Assembly (NCBI RefSeq): GCF_003952265.1
Contig: NZ_CP034438.1
Span: 310,001 to 374,000 of the forward strand
Reading direction: 5' to 3'
Source: Flaviflexus salsibiostraticola
Lineage (GTDB): Bacteria > Actinomycetota > Actinomycetes > Actinomycetales > Actinomycetaceae
DNA: 64,000 bases
Shown here in pieces: positions 34,389-42,120 of this stretch; the first letter of the stretch is position 1, and every line of letters begins with the position of its first letter. Made by a program: the position numbers and the translations under genes. The notes beneath the pieces are model-generated. The model made no database searches. It saw only the letters and a list, made by a program, of their open reading frames with translations, and was not told the DNA's origin.

Positions 34389-35033
34389 ATGAAGCGCCTG
34401 TCAGCTGTCCTTCTCACTTTGCTCGCCGCCTGCTCGAACGGCAGCGACGATGCGGATTCGGGCACACCGTCTCCGTCCGATCAGCCGGGCATGTTCGTCG
34501 TCCGCGTCAACAATGACGGGGACGAGACACAGATCCTCACCTTGAGCGAGCCGACGACTGAAGGTGCGATCAAACCCGACCTCGTCTATTGGCGACTCGG
34601 CGAGCGGGCGGACGTCGCCCCGGGAGAGACGGTGACGATTATCGGCAGCGATGGAATCTGTGCGGAGTCGTATCCGCCACAGTGCCAGGCAAGAACAGTC
34701 GCAATCGAACACCAGGCGGGCGACAGGGTCGCCGTTTTCGGCCCCTACGAGAAGCAGGAGATGCGAACGGAAGTCGACCTGGCCGCCTACATCGGCGCCA
34801 CCGTCATCAACGTCGCAGAACCGCTCACTACGAGTGAACTCGGAGATCCGTTCTTTGACCAGGTTCCCGTTCTCGAGACGGATCGCGTCGAGCTTGCCGG
34901 CAATCCGAATCTTCCGGACACAGACACTCCGATCATCCTCATCGCCCCCGAAGGGGAGGTCGATGACGTCGGAGCAGTCCTCTTCGAGGAGGGCTTTCAC
35001 GTCGTCATCTCTCTCGGAGGTCTCGGAGGGTGA
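34389..35033 (+). CDS. Predicted lipoprotein of unknown function
   Basis: A 214-aa protein with a short signal peptide and lipobox LLAACS (MKRLSAVLLTLLAACSNG), then a Ser/Asp-rich spacer. The mature part is acidic and beta-rich; I see no known motif. Two cysteines (DGICAESYPPQCQ) may form a disulfide outside the cell. The start is chosen because the -10 TATACT lies 6 bases upstream, as for a leaderless mRNA; upstream codons in frame are not lipoprotein-like. It is convergent with the subtilase gene. Confidence 0.75.
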   Translation: MKRLSAVLLTLLAACSNGSDDADSGTPSPSDQPGMFVVRVNNDGDETQILTLSEPTTEGAIKPDLVYWRLGERADVAPGETVTIIGSDGICAESYPPQCQARTVAIEHQAGDRVAVFGPYEKQEMRTEVDLAAYIGATVINVAEPLTTSELGDPFFDQVPVLETDRVELAGNPNLPDTDTPIILIAPEGEVDDVGAVLFEEGFHVVISLGGLGG

Positions 35034-35228
35034 ACGCTCCGGAGAGCTGCTGACCGACCTGAGCCGGTTGCTCACGGTGCCAGGTGACTCGGCGACCACC
35101 CCGTGTCAGTTGAGTCAGATGCAGCGCACGGTTCGCGTCGCGTGGAGTGGGCAGTGGATGCGCCAGGCTTTGGCCGACCTCCATGACAGGCGTCGGCAGC
35201 CGACTTCGCAGGAAGAGATGACACGGAA

Positions 35229-35253
35229 TTGCCCCCGGCATCGCCGGGGGCAA
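35229..35253. terminator. Terminator between lipoprotein and subtilase genes
   Basis: TTGCCCCCGGC (35229-35239), ATC loop, GCCGGGGGCAA (35243-35253): an 11-bp perfect stem that serves both convergent genes. Confidence 0.8.
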
Positions 35254-35279
35254 CCCTATGTGCGGTCAGGACCGAACGG

Positions 35280-35903
35280 TCAGCGGCGCAGACCGATCGA
35301 ATCGATGCTGTCCGCGTTCCAGTCGCCGACGATGACCTGGTCGGACGCCCGGCCGAGTGTGTACGACTTCTGGGCGCTGCCGGAGATCAGCGAGTTGGCC
35401 ACGTAGAAGGTGGTGCCGCGGCGGACGGTGATGGTGTCCTTGCCGTCACCATCCCAGTCGCCGACGAGGACCTCGTCGCCCACGCGTCCGTAGTTGAACG
35501 TCGTCGTCGCGTAGCCCCCGGTCAGGGTGTTGCGGACGTAGAAGGCATTGCCGCGGCGCACCGCGAAGGTGTCCTTGGCGTCGCCGTCCCAATCACCTGC
35601 GTAGACCTGGTCGCCGAGCCGGCCGTAGTTGAACTGGTTCTCGGCGTTGCCGCCCTGAAGCGAGTTCTGAGCGTAGAACGTGGTCCCACGGCGCACCGCG
35701 AACGTGTCCTTGCCGTCGCCGTCCCAATCGCCGACGAGGACCTCGTCGCCCACGCGACCGTAGTTGAACTGGATCTCGGCGTTGCCGCCGAGCAGCTGGT
35801 TCTGGACGAAGAACGTATTCCCGCGGCGTACCGCCAGGGTGTCGACTCCGTCGCCGTCCCAGTCACCCGCGAAGACCTGGTCGCCGGGGCGGCCGAAGGT
35901 GAA
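35280..35903 (-). repeat. Five 45-residue repeats at the subtilase C-terminus
   Basis: Units such as FNYGRVGDEVLVGDWDGDGK followed by DTFAVRRGTTFYAQNSLQGG. Number (five), length (45) and a shortened last unit (ending DSIGLRR) match the phosphoesterase ~2 kb away. Here all units have diverged, unlike the almost identical units 1-3 of the phosphoesterase. Confidence 0.88.
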
Positions 35904-38825
35904 CGCGTGATCTGCGGGCGGGGTGAAGTCGTTGTAGAGAAGGAAGCCGCGGCTGATCTCCTCGTCGATCGTCCCGTCGCCGGGACCCGTGCCGGGCACG
36001 CCGTCGCGGTCGATCGTGAACGCCTCAGAGGTCCAGACCTCGACATCGTCGGGGTTGCTGAGCGATCCGGTGCCCTTGACGACGGTCACCTCGAGGATGT
36101 AGCTGCCGTCGAGCGCATTGAGGAGCTGGTCCGACTCAGCCGACTTCCTGTAGGTGCCATCCCAGGGGTAGACCTGAATGCCGGGGACTGCGCCCTCGCC
36201 GTGTGACTCGTAGACGAGGCTGTAGTCGGGGCTGACGGGGGCGCCCTTGGTACCATCGGCCGTCGCGTGGAAGGCCTCCATCTTCATGTAGGAGACGGGG
36301 TTCTCGAAGTGGATGATGGCGTAGGGGACATCGCCGTTCTCCATCGAGAAGACGAACTCGTCGGTATCCCACGAGTAGAGGCCCTCGGAGACGCACTCGT
36401 CGTCGACGAGCTTGCTGCACTCCTCGAGGAAGCCCAGCGTCGGCGTCGGGTAGATCGGCTCATTGGGGTCAAAGCCGAGATCGTCCTCGGTCCATCCGTA
36501 GTCCGCCCACGTCCACTGGTTCATGAACGCCACGTCGGTCTCGTAGTTGCCGGCCATGCCCGCATAGGGCACGACGTTGACGAGGTACTCGCCGGAGGCG
36601 TCGACGAAGTAGATGTGGCCCGAGTAGATCGCGCCCGGAGCATCCGGCTCTGTGATCGTCGCGTTGACGGTGACGGTGCTGCCCGCCGGGACTGTGACGG
36701 TCTCGGCCGAGAAGGTGACGTCGGCGAAGGCGCCGATGAAGTCCGGGTACTGGTTGATGCCCCAGGTCGCCGGCGAGGGATCGTGCACCGGCGTGAGGAC
36801 CATCTCGGATTCACCGCGGTTGGTGATCGACAGGGTCGTCGTCTCGGACGCTCCGGTATCGCCGTCGTGGAGGTTGATCTCCGAGGGGGAGATCTGCGTG
36901 CCGAACCAGGAGTTAACGATCGAGCGCGGGATGTTGATCATGCCGGCGCCCTGGCGGTGAACCGGCTCGGAGAAGCCGCTGCCCGGCGCGAGCGACCACT
37001 CAACCGGGGTCGCGTTGTTCTGCAGGTTGGTGAGCACCTGGGCCGGGGTCAGCTCCGGTGTCGCCTCGAGAAGGAGGGCTGCCGCTCCCGCGACGTGCGG
37101 GGCTGCCATCGATGTTCCGGAGATCGTCGCGTAACCGGTGCCATCATCATCCGCCGCATCGAGCGGGTACGCGGAATGGATGAGACCGCCGGGGGCGGTG
37201 ACCTGAGGCTTGATCGACAGATCCGCCGCCAGGCCGTACGAGGAGAAGTCGGACACGAGGCCAGCGGTCGCAACATCGGACACGACAGTGTCATCGGTCC
37301 ACGTCACTGTCGGCGTCTCGGCATCTGCGAGTGCGGCGCGGATGGCATCGCCGTCCGCCTGCGAGATGGTCGCGGTAGGGATGGTGATCGGTGTCGGTCC
37401 TTCGACCGTCGCCGAGATCGCGCCCGGCTGGTTATTGTCGATGATGACACCGGCGGCGCCGGACTCCTGCGCGGCGAGCGCCTTCTCATGGAAAGTGCTG
37501 TCACCGCGGCGGACAAGGACGACCTTACCCTCGGCGCCCTCGAGCGGAACTGCGCCCGTCTCGGACCCGGCCGGGTAGGTGATGATCTCGAGCGTCGTGC
37601 CATCCTGGGGCGGGAGCGGGGCACCCGACGCCGGGCTGTAGGCGATGAGCTGCTCGGGCAGTGCCGAGACGGTCAGTGCGGGTGCCTCGGTGCGCCAGTT
37701 GTCGGCCGAGCCGACGGAGATGACCTTCTTGCCCGAGGCGGGAGCGCCGCCGGAGAAGACTCCGTAATCGCCCGAGTTGCCCTGGGAGACGGTGACGACA
37801 ACGCCCTTGTCGACAAGGTTGTCCGCCGCGACCGCTGTCGGGTAGTTCGGCCACGTCATGAACGAGGCGCCGATCGACATGTTGACGATGTCGGCGCCAT
37901 CGGCTGCCGCGCGCTCCATAGCATCGAGCATGATCTCGGACGTGGTCGAGCCGTCGCATCCGAAGACGCGGTAGGCGAGTAGGTTCGCTCCGGGCGCCAC
38001 ACCCGTGAACTCGTTCGATGGGTCGTTGCCGGCGGCGATGCCGGCGACATGGGTGCCGTGGCCGTTGCAGTCATCGGGATTGTCGTCCGGAGCGGGCACC
38101 GGGTTGTAGCCGTCAGATTCGGGATCGGCGTTGAAGGCGTCGCCGACGAAGTCGTAGCCGCCGATGATCCCGCTGCCGTTGCCGGTGACGGGCGACCACG
38201 CGGTCCCGTCGGAGATGCCGCCGCCGCCGAAGGCGGGGTGGTCGATGTCGACACCGGTGTCGATGATGGCGATCGTCTTGCCGTAGCCGGAGTAGTCGGT
38301 CTCATCGAGGATGAGGCTGGCTCCCGTGAGGTCCTTGGCGTAGGCCATGTCGGGCTCCGCGCCCATATCCAGCTTCTCGGGCGCCTCAACGAGCAGGACC
38401 GGGTAGACGGCCGCAACATCGACATCGTTCCTCAGCTGCGTGAGCTCGGCCTCGTCTGCCGTGACGACGGCGCCGGACCAGAGCTCGCTGAAGGATGAGG
38501 TGACGTCGATGTCGAGATCATCCGCGGCGGCCTCGAGGCGCTGCAGTTCGGAGTCGACCCGCATCTGCGTGCCGCCCTTGGCGATCGGCTGGCTGCGGAA
38601 CTCGACGAACCAGTCACCCGTCGCGCGCGAGCCGAAGGCGGATCCGGCGACGGATGCCTGGGCGGCCGAAGCGCCGACATGCGGTGTGTAATCTGGTTCG
38701 ATCAGCGGCTCGGCACTCGGGGCTGCGGCGGCCGGGGCGATCAGAGCACCGATGCTCACTGCCCCCACGCCCAGGAAGGCCACGCAGGTGCGCAGCCGTC
38801 TTCTGCCCGGAACATGACTCGTCAT
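35280..38825 (-). CDS. Secreted S8 subtilisin-like protease with C-terminal repeat module
   Basis: A 1181-aa secreted protease. It has a signal peptide (FLGVGAVSIGALIAPAAAAP), an I9-type propeptide (~60-150), and a catalytic domain with Asp189 (IIDTGVD), His256 (NGHGTHVAG) and Ser572 (SGTSMAAPHVAGA). A PA domain is inserted between His and Ser (VLVRRGDSTFHEKALAAQES). A fibronectin-like region (~640-900) follows, then five 45-residue repeats from ~975 to the end. This is the lactocepin/C5a-peptidase-like architecture. There is no LPxTG motif; the repeats may replace it as surface-retention module. SD GGAGAAC precedes the ATG. Confidence 0.93.
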   Translation of the reverse strand: MTSHVPGRRRLRTCVAFLGVGAVSIGALIAPAAAAPSAEPLIEPDYTPHVGASAAQASVAGSAFGSRATGDWFVEFRSQPIAKGGTQMRVDSELQRLEAAADDLDIDVTSSFSELWSGAVVTADEAELTQLRNDVDVAAVYPVLLVEAPEKLDMGAEPDMAYAKDLTGASLILDETDYSGYGKTIAIIDTGVDIDHPAFGGGGISDGTAWSPVTGNGSGIIGGYDFVGDAFNADPESDGYNPVPAPDDNPDDCNGHGTHVAGIAAGNDPSNEFTGVAPGANLLAYRVFGCDGSTTSEIMLDAMERAAADGADIVNMSIGASFMTWPNYPTAVAADNLVDKGVVVTVSQGNSGDYGVFSGGAPASGKKVISVGSADNWRTEAPALTVSALPEQLIAYSPASGAPLPPQDGTTLEIITYPAGSETGAVPLEGAEGKVVLVRRGDSTFHEKALAAQESGAAGVIIDNNQPGAISATVEGPTPITIPTATISQADGDAIRAALADAETPTVTWTDDTVVSDVATAGLVSDFSSYGLAADLSIKPQVTAPGGLIHSAYPLDAADDDGTGYATISGTSMAAPHVAGAAALLLEATPELTPAQVLTNLQNNATPVEWSLAPGSGFSEPVHRQGAGMINIPRSIVNSWFGTQISPSEINLHDGDTGASETTTLSITNRGESEMVLTPVHDPSPATWGINQYPDFIGAFADVTFSAETVTVPAGSTVTVNATITEPDAPGAIYSGHIYFVDASGEYLVNVVPYAGMAGNYETDVAFMNQWTWADYGWTEDDLGFDPNEPIYPTPTLGFLEECSKLVDDECVSEGLYSWDTDEFVFSMENGDVPYAIIHFENPVSYMKMEAFHATADGTKGAPVSPDYSLVYESHGEGAVPGIQVYPWDGTYRKSAESDQLLNALDGSYILEVTVVKGTGSLSNPDDVEVWTSEAFTIDRDGVPGTGPGDGTIDEEISRGFLLYNDFTPPADHAFTFGRPGDQVFAGDWDGDGVDTLAVRRGNTFFVQNQLLGGNAEIQFNYGRVGDEVLVGDWDGDGKDTFAVRRGTTFYAQNSLQGGNAENQFNYGRLGDQVYAGDWDGDAKDTFAVRRGNAFYVRNTLTGGYATTTFNYGRVGDEVLVGDWDGDGKDTITVRRGTTFYVANSLISGSAQKSYTLGRASDQVIVGDWNADSIDSIGLRR

Positions 38826-38946
38826 GTGTTCTCCTCAGTCTTCATTCACAGATCCTCCACCGCAGCGTCGCGGCAAAGACTTCTCGAGTATGGTCTATCG
38901 CACACCGTTTCGCAGGTTATCAACGCCGACTGAGACAAATTTCCAT

Positions 38947-38969
38947 TCATGTGATCGGAATTCACATGA
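38947..38969. promoter_or_regulatory. CRP-like palindrome between subtilase and M20 peptidase genes
   Basis: TCATGTGA (38947-38954), 7-base spacer, TCACATGA (38962-38969): perfect 8-bp arms. The half-site TGTGA is that of CRP/GlxR-family regulators, but their spacer is 6 bases, so another regulator is possible. It is 122 bp upstream of the subtilase start and 97 bp upstream of the peptidase start. Confidence 0.5.
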
Positions 38970-39065
38970 GGTCACCCGGCCGTTCAGGCACGTCAGCGTC
39001 CTGTCATCCTGCCGTTCGCAAGAGAATGCGCGCCGTGCGGTAGAGGGGCACGTTAGTCTGTCGAT

Positions 39066-40385
39066 ATGACTGTTGACCCCTCTGCCCTGGACACGTCGGG
39101 TGTCGCGCAGCTGTGCGCCGACCTGATTCGCATCGACACGTCGAATTTCGGCGACGACCCCCGGACGAAGCCCGAGCGGCCGGCGGCCGACTTCGTCGTC
39201 GAGTACCTCCGCCGATATGGCTATGAGCCGATCATCATCGAGTCCAAACCCGGCCGCGCCAACGTCGTGCTCCGAGTGCCCGGGACGGATCCGGGGCTGC
39301 CCGCCCTCGTCGTCCACGGTCACCTCGACGTTGTTCCCGCTGTGGCCGAGGACTGGACCGTCGATCCCTTCGGCGGGATCATCAAGGACGGCTATGTCTG
39401 GGGCCGCGGCGCTGTCGACATGAAGAACATGGACGCCATGATGCTGACCGTGCTCGCGGACATGAAGGAGAGGGGCTGGCAGCCCCAGCGCGACCTTATC
39501 GTCGCCTTCTTCGCCGATGAGGAGGCCGGGGGAGTGTGGGGTGCCCAGTGGATGGCTGAGCACCATCCCGAGCTGTTCGAGGGCGCCACTGAGGCGATCT
39601 CCGAGGTCGGCGGGTACTCCGTCGACATCGAGGGCCAGACCGTCTACCTCATCCAGACGGGCGAGAAGGGCATGGACTGGCTGACGCTCTCCGCCCGAGG
39701 CAGAGCCGGTCACGGCTCGCAGGTCAACGAGGACAACGCGATCACGAAGCTGGCAGCGGCAGTTGCGAGAATTGGAGAGCGGAAATGGCCGCTCCAGCTC
39801 ACCGACACGGTCCGGTCCCTCCTCGTGACGGTGTCGGAGCTGACCGGTCTGCCCTTCAGCGAGGATCCCGAGGATCTGGCTGCGCTCGTCAGAAGCCTCG
39901 GTCCAGCGGCACCCTTCGTCGGCGCAACCCTGCGGACGCAGTCGAATCCGTCCCAGCTCGATGGCGGCTATAAGGCCAATGTCATCCCCGCCACGGCCCA
40001 GGCGACGGTCGACATGAGGCCGATCCCCGGCACCGAGGAGGAGGCTCACCAGACGATCAGGGACCTCGCGGGAGCGGGTGTCGACGTGTCCTCGATCGTT
40101 CGGTACGACGGCTTCGAGGTGCCATTCGATGCACCGGTCGTCGAGAGGATGTCGGAGGCACTCCTTGTCGAGGACCCGACGGCCATCGTCGCCCCGTACA
40201 TGCTGTCGGGCGGAACCGACAACAAGCAGCTTCTGCCGCTTGGGATCCAGGGTTACGGCTTCGTGCCGATGGCACTGCCTGCCGACTTCAACTTCTCGGC
40301 GATGTTCCATGGGAACGACGAGCGGGTTCCGATCAGCGCCCTTGAATTCGGCACGAGGGTTCTCGCCCGCTTCCTCGCCGGTTAG
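39066..40385 (+). CDS. M20-family metallopeptidase / ArgE-DapE-like deacylase
   Basis: A 439-aa dizinc hydrolase. Metal ligands lie in VVHGHLDVVPA (~82), GRGAVDMKNMDA (~113, bridging Asp) and FADEEAGG with catalytic Glu (~150); the lid/dimerisation domain follows (AGHGSQVNEDNAI) and the last ligand His is in SAMFHGNDERVP near the C-terminus. No signal peptide, so cytoplasmic: probably cleaves peptides or N-acyl amino acids. It stands alone upstream of the aldolase operon, with its own gap of 215 bp. Confidence 0.9.
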   Translation: MTVDPSALDTSGVAQLCADLIRIDTSNFGDDPRTKPERPAADFVVEYLRRYGYEPIIIESKPGRANVVLRVPGTDPGLPALVVHGHLDVVPAVAEDWTVDPFGGIIKDGYVWGRGAVDMKNMDAMMLTVLADMKERGWQPQRDLIVAFFADEEAGGVWGAQWMAEHHPELFEGATEAISEVGGYSVDIEGQTVYLIQTGEKGMDWLTLSARGRAGHGSQVNEDNAITKLAAAVARIGERKWPLQLTDTVRSLLVTVSELTGLPFSEDPEDLAALVRSLGPAAPFVGATLRTQSNPSQLDGGYKANVIPATAQATVDMRPIPGTEEEAHQTIRDLAGAGVDVSSIVRYDGFEVPFDAPVVERMSEALLVEDPTAIVAPYMLSGGTDNKQLLPLGIQGYGFVPMALPADFNFSAMFHGNDERVPISALEFGTRVLARFLAG

Positions 40386-40453
40386 CGTGCTGCCCTGCGC
40401 GCGAGAGCGCGCAGGGCAGTGCCACCGGCGCCCACCCTAGTCGTGGGACGCGG

Positions 40454-40483
40454 TTCACCAGGTCGCGATTATGGTGCTATGCT
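40454..40483 (+). promoter_or_regulatory. Promoter of the aldolase-antiterminator-kinase operon
   Basis: TTCACC at 40454-40459 and TATGCT at 40478-40483, spaced by 18 bases. Transcription would start near 40490, about 110 bases before the first structural gene, leaving a leader with a terminator hairpin. Confidence 0.6.
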
Positions 40484-40497
40484 GGCACAAACAAAAT

Positions 40498-40566
40498 ATG
40501 CCCATCGGGATGGTCGTGAAGGTCCGTAGCACCACATGTGGTTGCGCGGGCCTTTTTGTCGTTTAA
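40498..40566 (+). CDS. 22-codon leader ORF spanning the attenuator hairpin
   Basis: ATG 40498 opens a 22-codon frame (beginning MPIGMVVKVRSTTCGCAGL) that runs right through the terminator stem and ends at TAA 40564-40566. It has no Shine-Dalgarno but begins only ~8 bases after the likely transcription start, in an A-rich context. It includes two Cys codons within the stem. It may be a true leader peptide or a chance frame. Confidence 0.3.
   Translation: MPIGMVVKVRSTTCGCAGLFVV
40519..40557 (+). terminator. Intrinsic terminator inside the operon leader (attenuator)
   Basis: AAGGTCCGT (40519-40527) pairs with GCGGGCCTT; after a 3x3 internal loop ACCACA pairs with TGTGGT; a TTTTT tract follows and ends at 40557. 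It lies between the promoter and the first gene, so it should stop most transcripts unless an antiterminator acts. The operon's second gene encodes a GlpP-type antiterminator. Confidence 0.78.
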
Positions 40567-40600
40567 TTGGTAGAAATCTTCTGCCAGAGGAGAGGAAAAC

Positions 40601-41398
40601 ATGTCGAAGACACGTCGGATGAACAGGATTTTCGCTGCGGACGGGAGGTCGGTCTCCCTGGCACTGGATGGCTTCGGCTTCAGCGAGAAGACCGCGGGCG
40701 TCGACGTTGCGGCCCGCAAGGTCCCCGCGATGGTCGAGCACGGCCTGGACAACGTCCTCGTCACCTACGGGCAGGCTCGCAATTTCGCCGAGCACTTTGC
40801 CGGTGTCGGCCTCACCCTTCGCGTCGACACGACGACAGCTGTCTACGACGGTTCGGTGCCGGACACCATGCCGGCCTTCGACGTGACCGATGCCCTCAAG
40901 CTCGGCGCCGACGGCGTTGTCATCATGAACTTCCCCGGCGCCCATAACGAGCGTGCCACGAACGAATTCGCCGCGAAGCTGACCCGCCAGAGCGCCGACT
41001 GGAATGTTCCCTTCATGTGTGAGGCCCTGCCCTACGGCTACCCGGTGACGACGCCGGAGTCGGCGGACCCGGAGAAGATCGCCACGGCCGCGAGGTTCTC
41101 CGAGGAGCTCGGCGCCGACATCATCAAGACCCGATTCTCCGGCACCGACCGCGACCGGCTCATCGTCGACAACTGCACGGTTCCGGTTCTTGCGCTCGGC
41201 GGCCCGAAGTCCGATCACGAGACCTATTTCGAGTTTGTTCAGCACGTCATGGCCTGCGGTGCGAAGGGCGTCGCCGTCGGCCGCAACATCACCCAGGATC
41301 CGAAGCCGCTCGCCATGGTGTCTGCACTCGGTGCTCTCGTCCACGAGGATGCCTCCGCAGCTCAGGCCATGACGATCTACAACGAGATCAGTGATTGA
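40601..41398 (+). CDS. Class I aldolase, DeoC/FbaB/LacD-like (LsrF-like)
   Basis: A 265-aa TIM-barrel aldolase. The Schiff-base lysine is Lys176 in GADIIKTRFSG; the phosphate-binding end is VLALGGPKS ... GVAVGRNI. The closest known architectures are LsrF and archaeal-type FbaB, which cleave or thiolyse phosphorylated ketoses. SD AGAGGAGAGG precedes the ATG. First gene of the operon, 8-base overlap with the next (GTG 41391). It likely performs the carbon-carbon cleavage of the kinase product. Confidence 0.85.
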   Translation: MSKTRRMNRIFAADGRSVSLALDGFGFSEKTAGVDVAARKVPAMVEHGLDNVLVTYGQARNFAEHFAGVGLTLRVDTTTAVYDGSVPDTMPAFDVTDALKLGADGVVIMNFPGAHNERATNEFAAKLTRQSADWNVPFMCEALPYGYPVTTPESADPEKIATAARFSEELGADIIKTRFSGTDRDRLIVDNCTVPVLALGGPKSDHETYFEFVQHVMACGAKGVAVGRNITQDPKPLAMVSALGALVHEDASAAQAMTIYNEISD

Positions 41399-41951
41399 TA
41401 TTCCCCAGCGGACGGTCATCCCCTCAGTCCGCCACCTCAAGGAGCTTGAGGCCGCACTCGTCAGCACGTCTCGCTACGTGCTCCTGACGAATGTCCACAT
41501 CGGCAACCTTGAACCGCTCGCGAAGAAGTGCATCGACGCAGGGCATGAGGTTCTTGTGCACTGCGATCTCATCGGCGGCTTCAAGCCGGACCGCGAGGGG
41601 ATCAGGCTGCTCAAGAACATGTTCGGTGTGACGGGGGTGCTCACCCAGAGCGCCCAGGTCGTCAGCTACGCCCAGAAGGCGGGCATGGCGGGAATCCTCC
41701 GGGTCTTCATCATGGACTCGCGCTCTTTGGAGAAGGGGATCCAGGTGCTCCAGGATTCCCGTCCCGATGGCATCGAGGTCCTGCCCGGGGCCCTCGCACA
41801 CCGCTACTGGGAGCTGTTCGAGCCCTACCAGGACGACACCACTCTCATCGCCGGCGGAATGATCGTCACCCAGAAGGAGTGCGACAGCCTCTTTGACCGC
41901 GGCTACCGGGCATTGACTGCCTCGAGCCCGGGGCTGTGGCAGACGGCCTGA
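41391..41951 (+). CDS. GlpP-family glycerol-3-phosphate-responsive antiterminator
   Basis: A 186-aa protein of the GlpP family, a small TIM-barrel RNA-binding regulator: VIPSVRHLKELEAAL, NVHIGNLEPLAKKCIDAG, VHCDLIGGFKPDREGIRLLK, IEVLPGALAHRYW and IAGGMIVTQKECD align along its length. In Bacillus subtilis GlpP binds glycerol-3-phosphate and the leader of glpD/glpFK mRNA and stops termination. Here the operon's own leader has a terminator, so autogenous antitermination by a sugar- or polyol-phosphate is the simplest reading. The ligand is not known. Confidence 0.87.
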   Translation: MIDIPQRTVIPSVRHLKELEAALVSTSRYVLLTNVHIGNLEPLAKKCIDAGHEVLVHCDLIGGFKPDREGIRLLKNMFGVTGVLTQSAQVVSYAQKAGMAGILRVFIMDSRSLEKGIQVLQDSRPDGIEVLPGALAHRYWELFEPYQDDTTLIAGGMIVTQKECDSLFDRGYRALTASSPGLWQTA

Positions 41952-42120
41952 TTCGGCGCCGCCGCGGGGCAGAGGAGCCTCGCGGCCGGCACCAGTCGGG
42001 GCGTTCGCCCATCAGCGACCTGCCTGCAGCAAGACGACGATCAGAGCTTCGCACCAGCCAGCACGACAACAATCCACCACAATCAGCACAGGAAGACAGA
42101 TAAAGAAAAGGGAGTCAACG

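Noticed and set aside
40484..40600. SAM or other known riboswitch in the aldolase-operon leader
   Set aside because: The leader is only ~110 nt, with one terminator stem and a short CCATC/GATGG hairpin; no multi-helix aptamer could be drawn.
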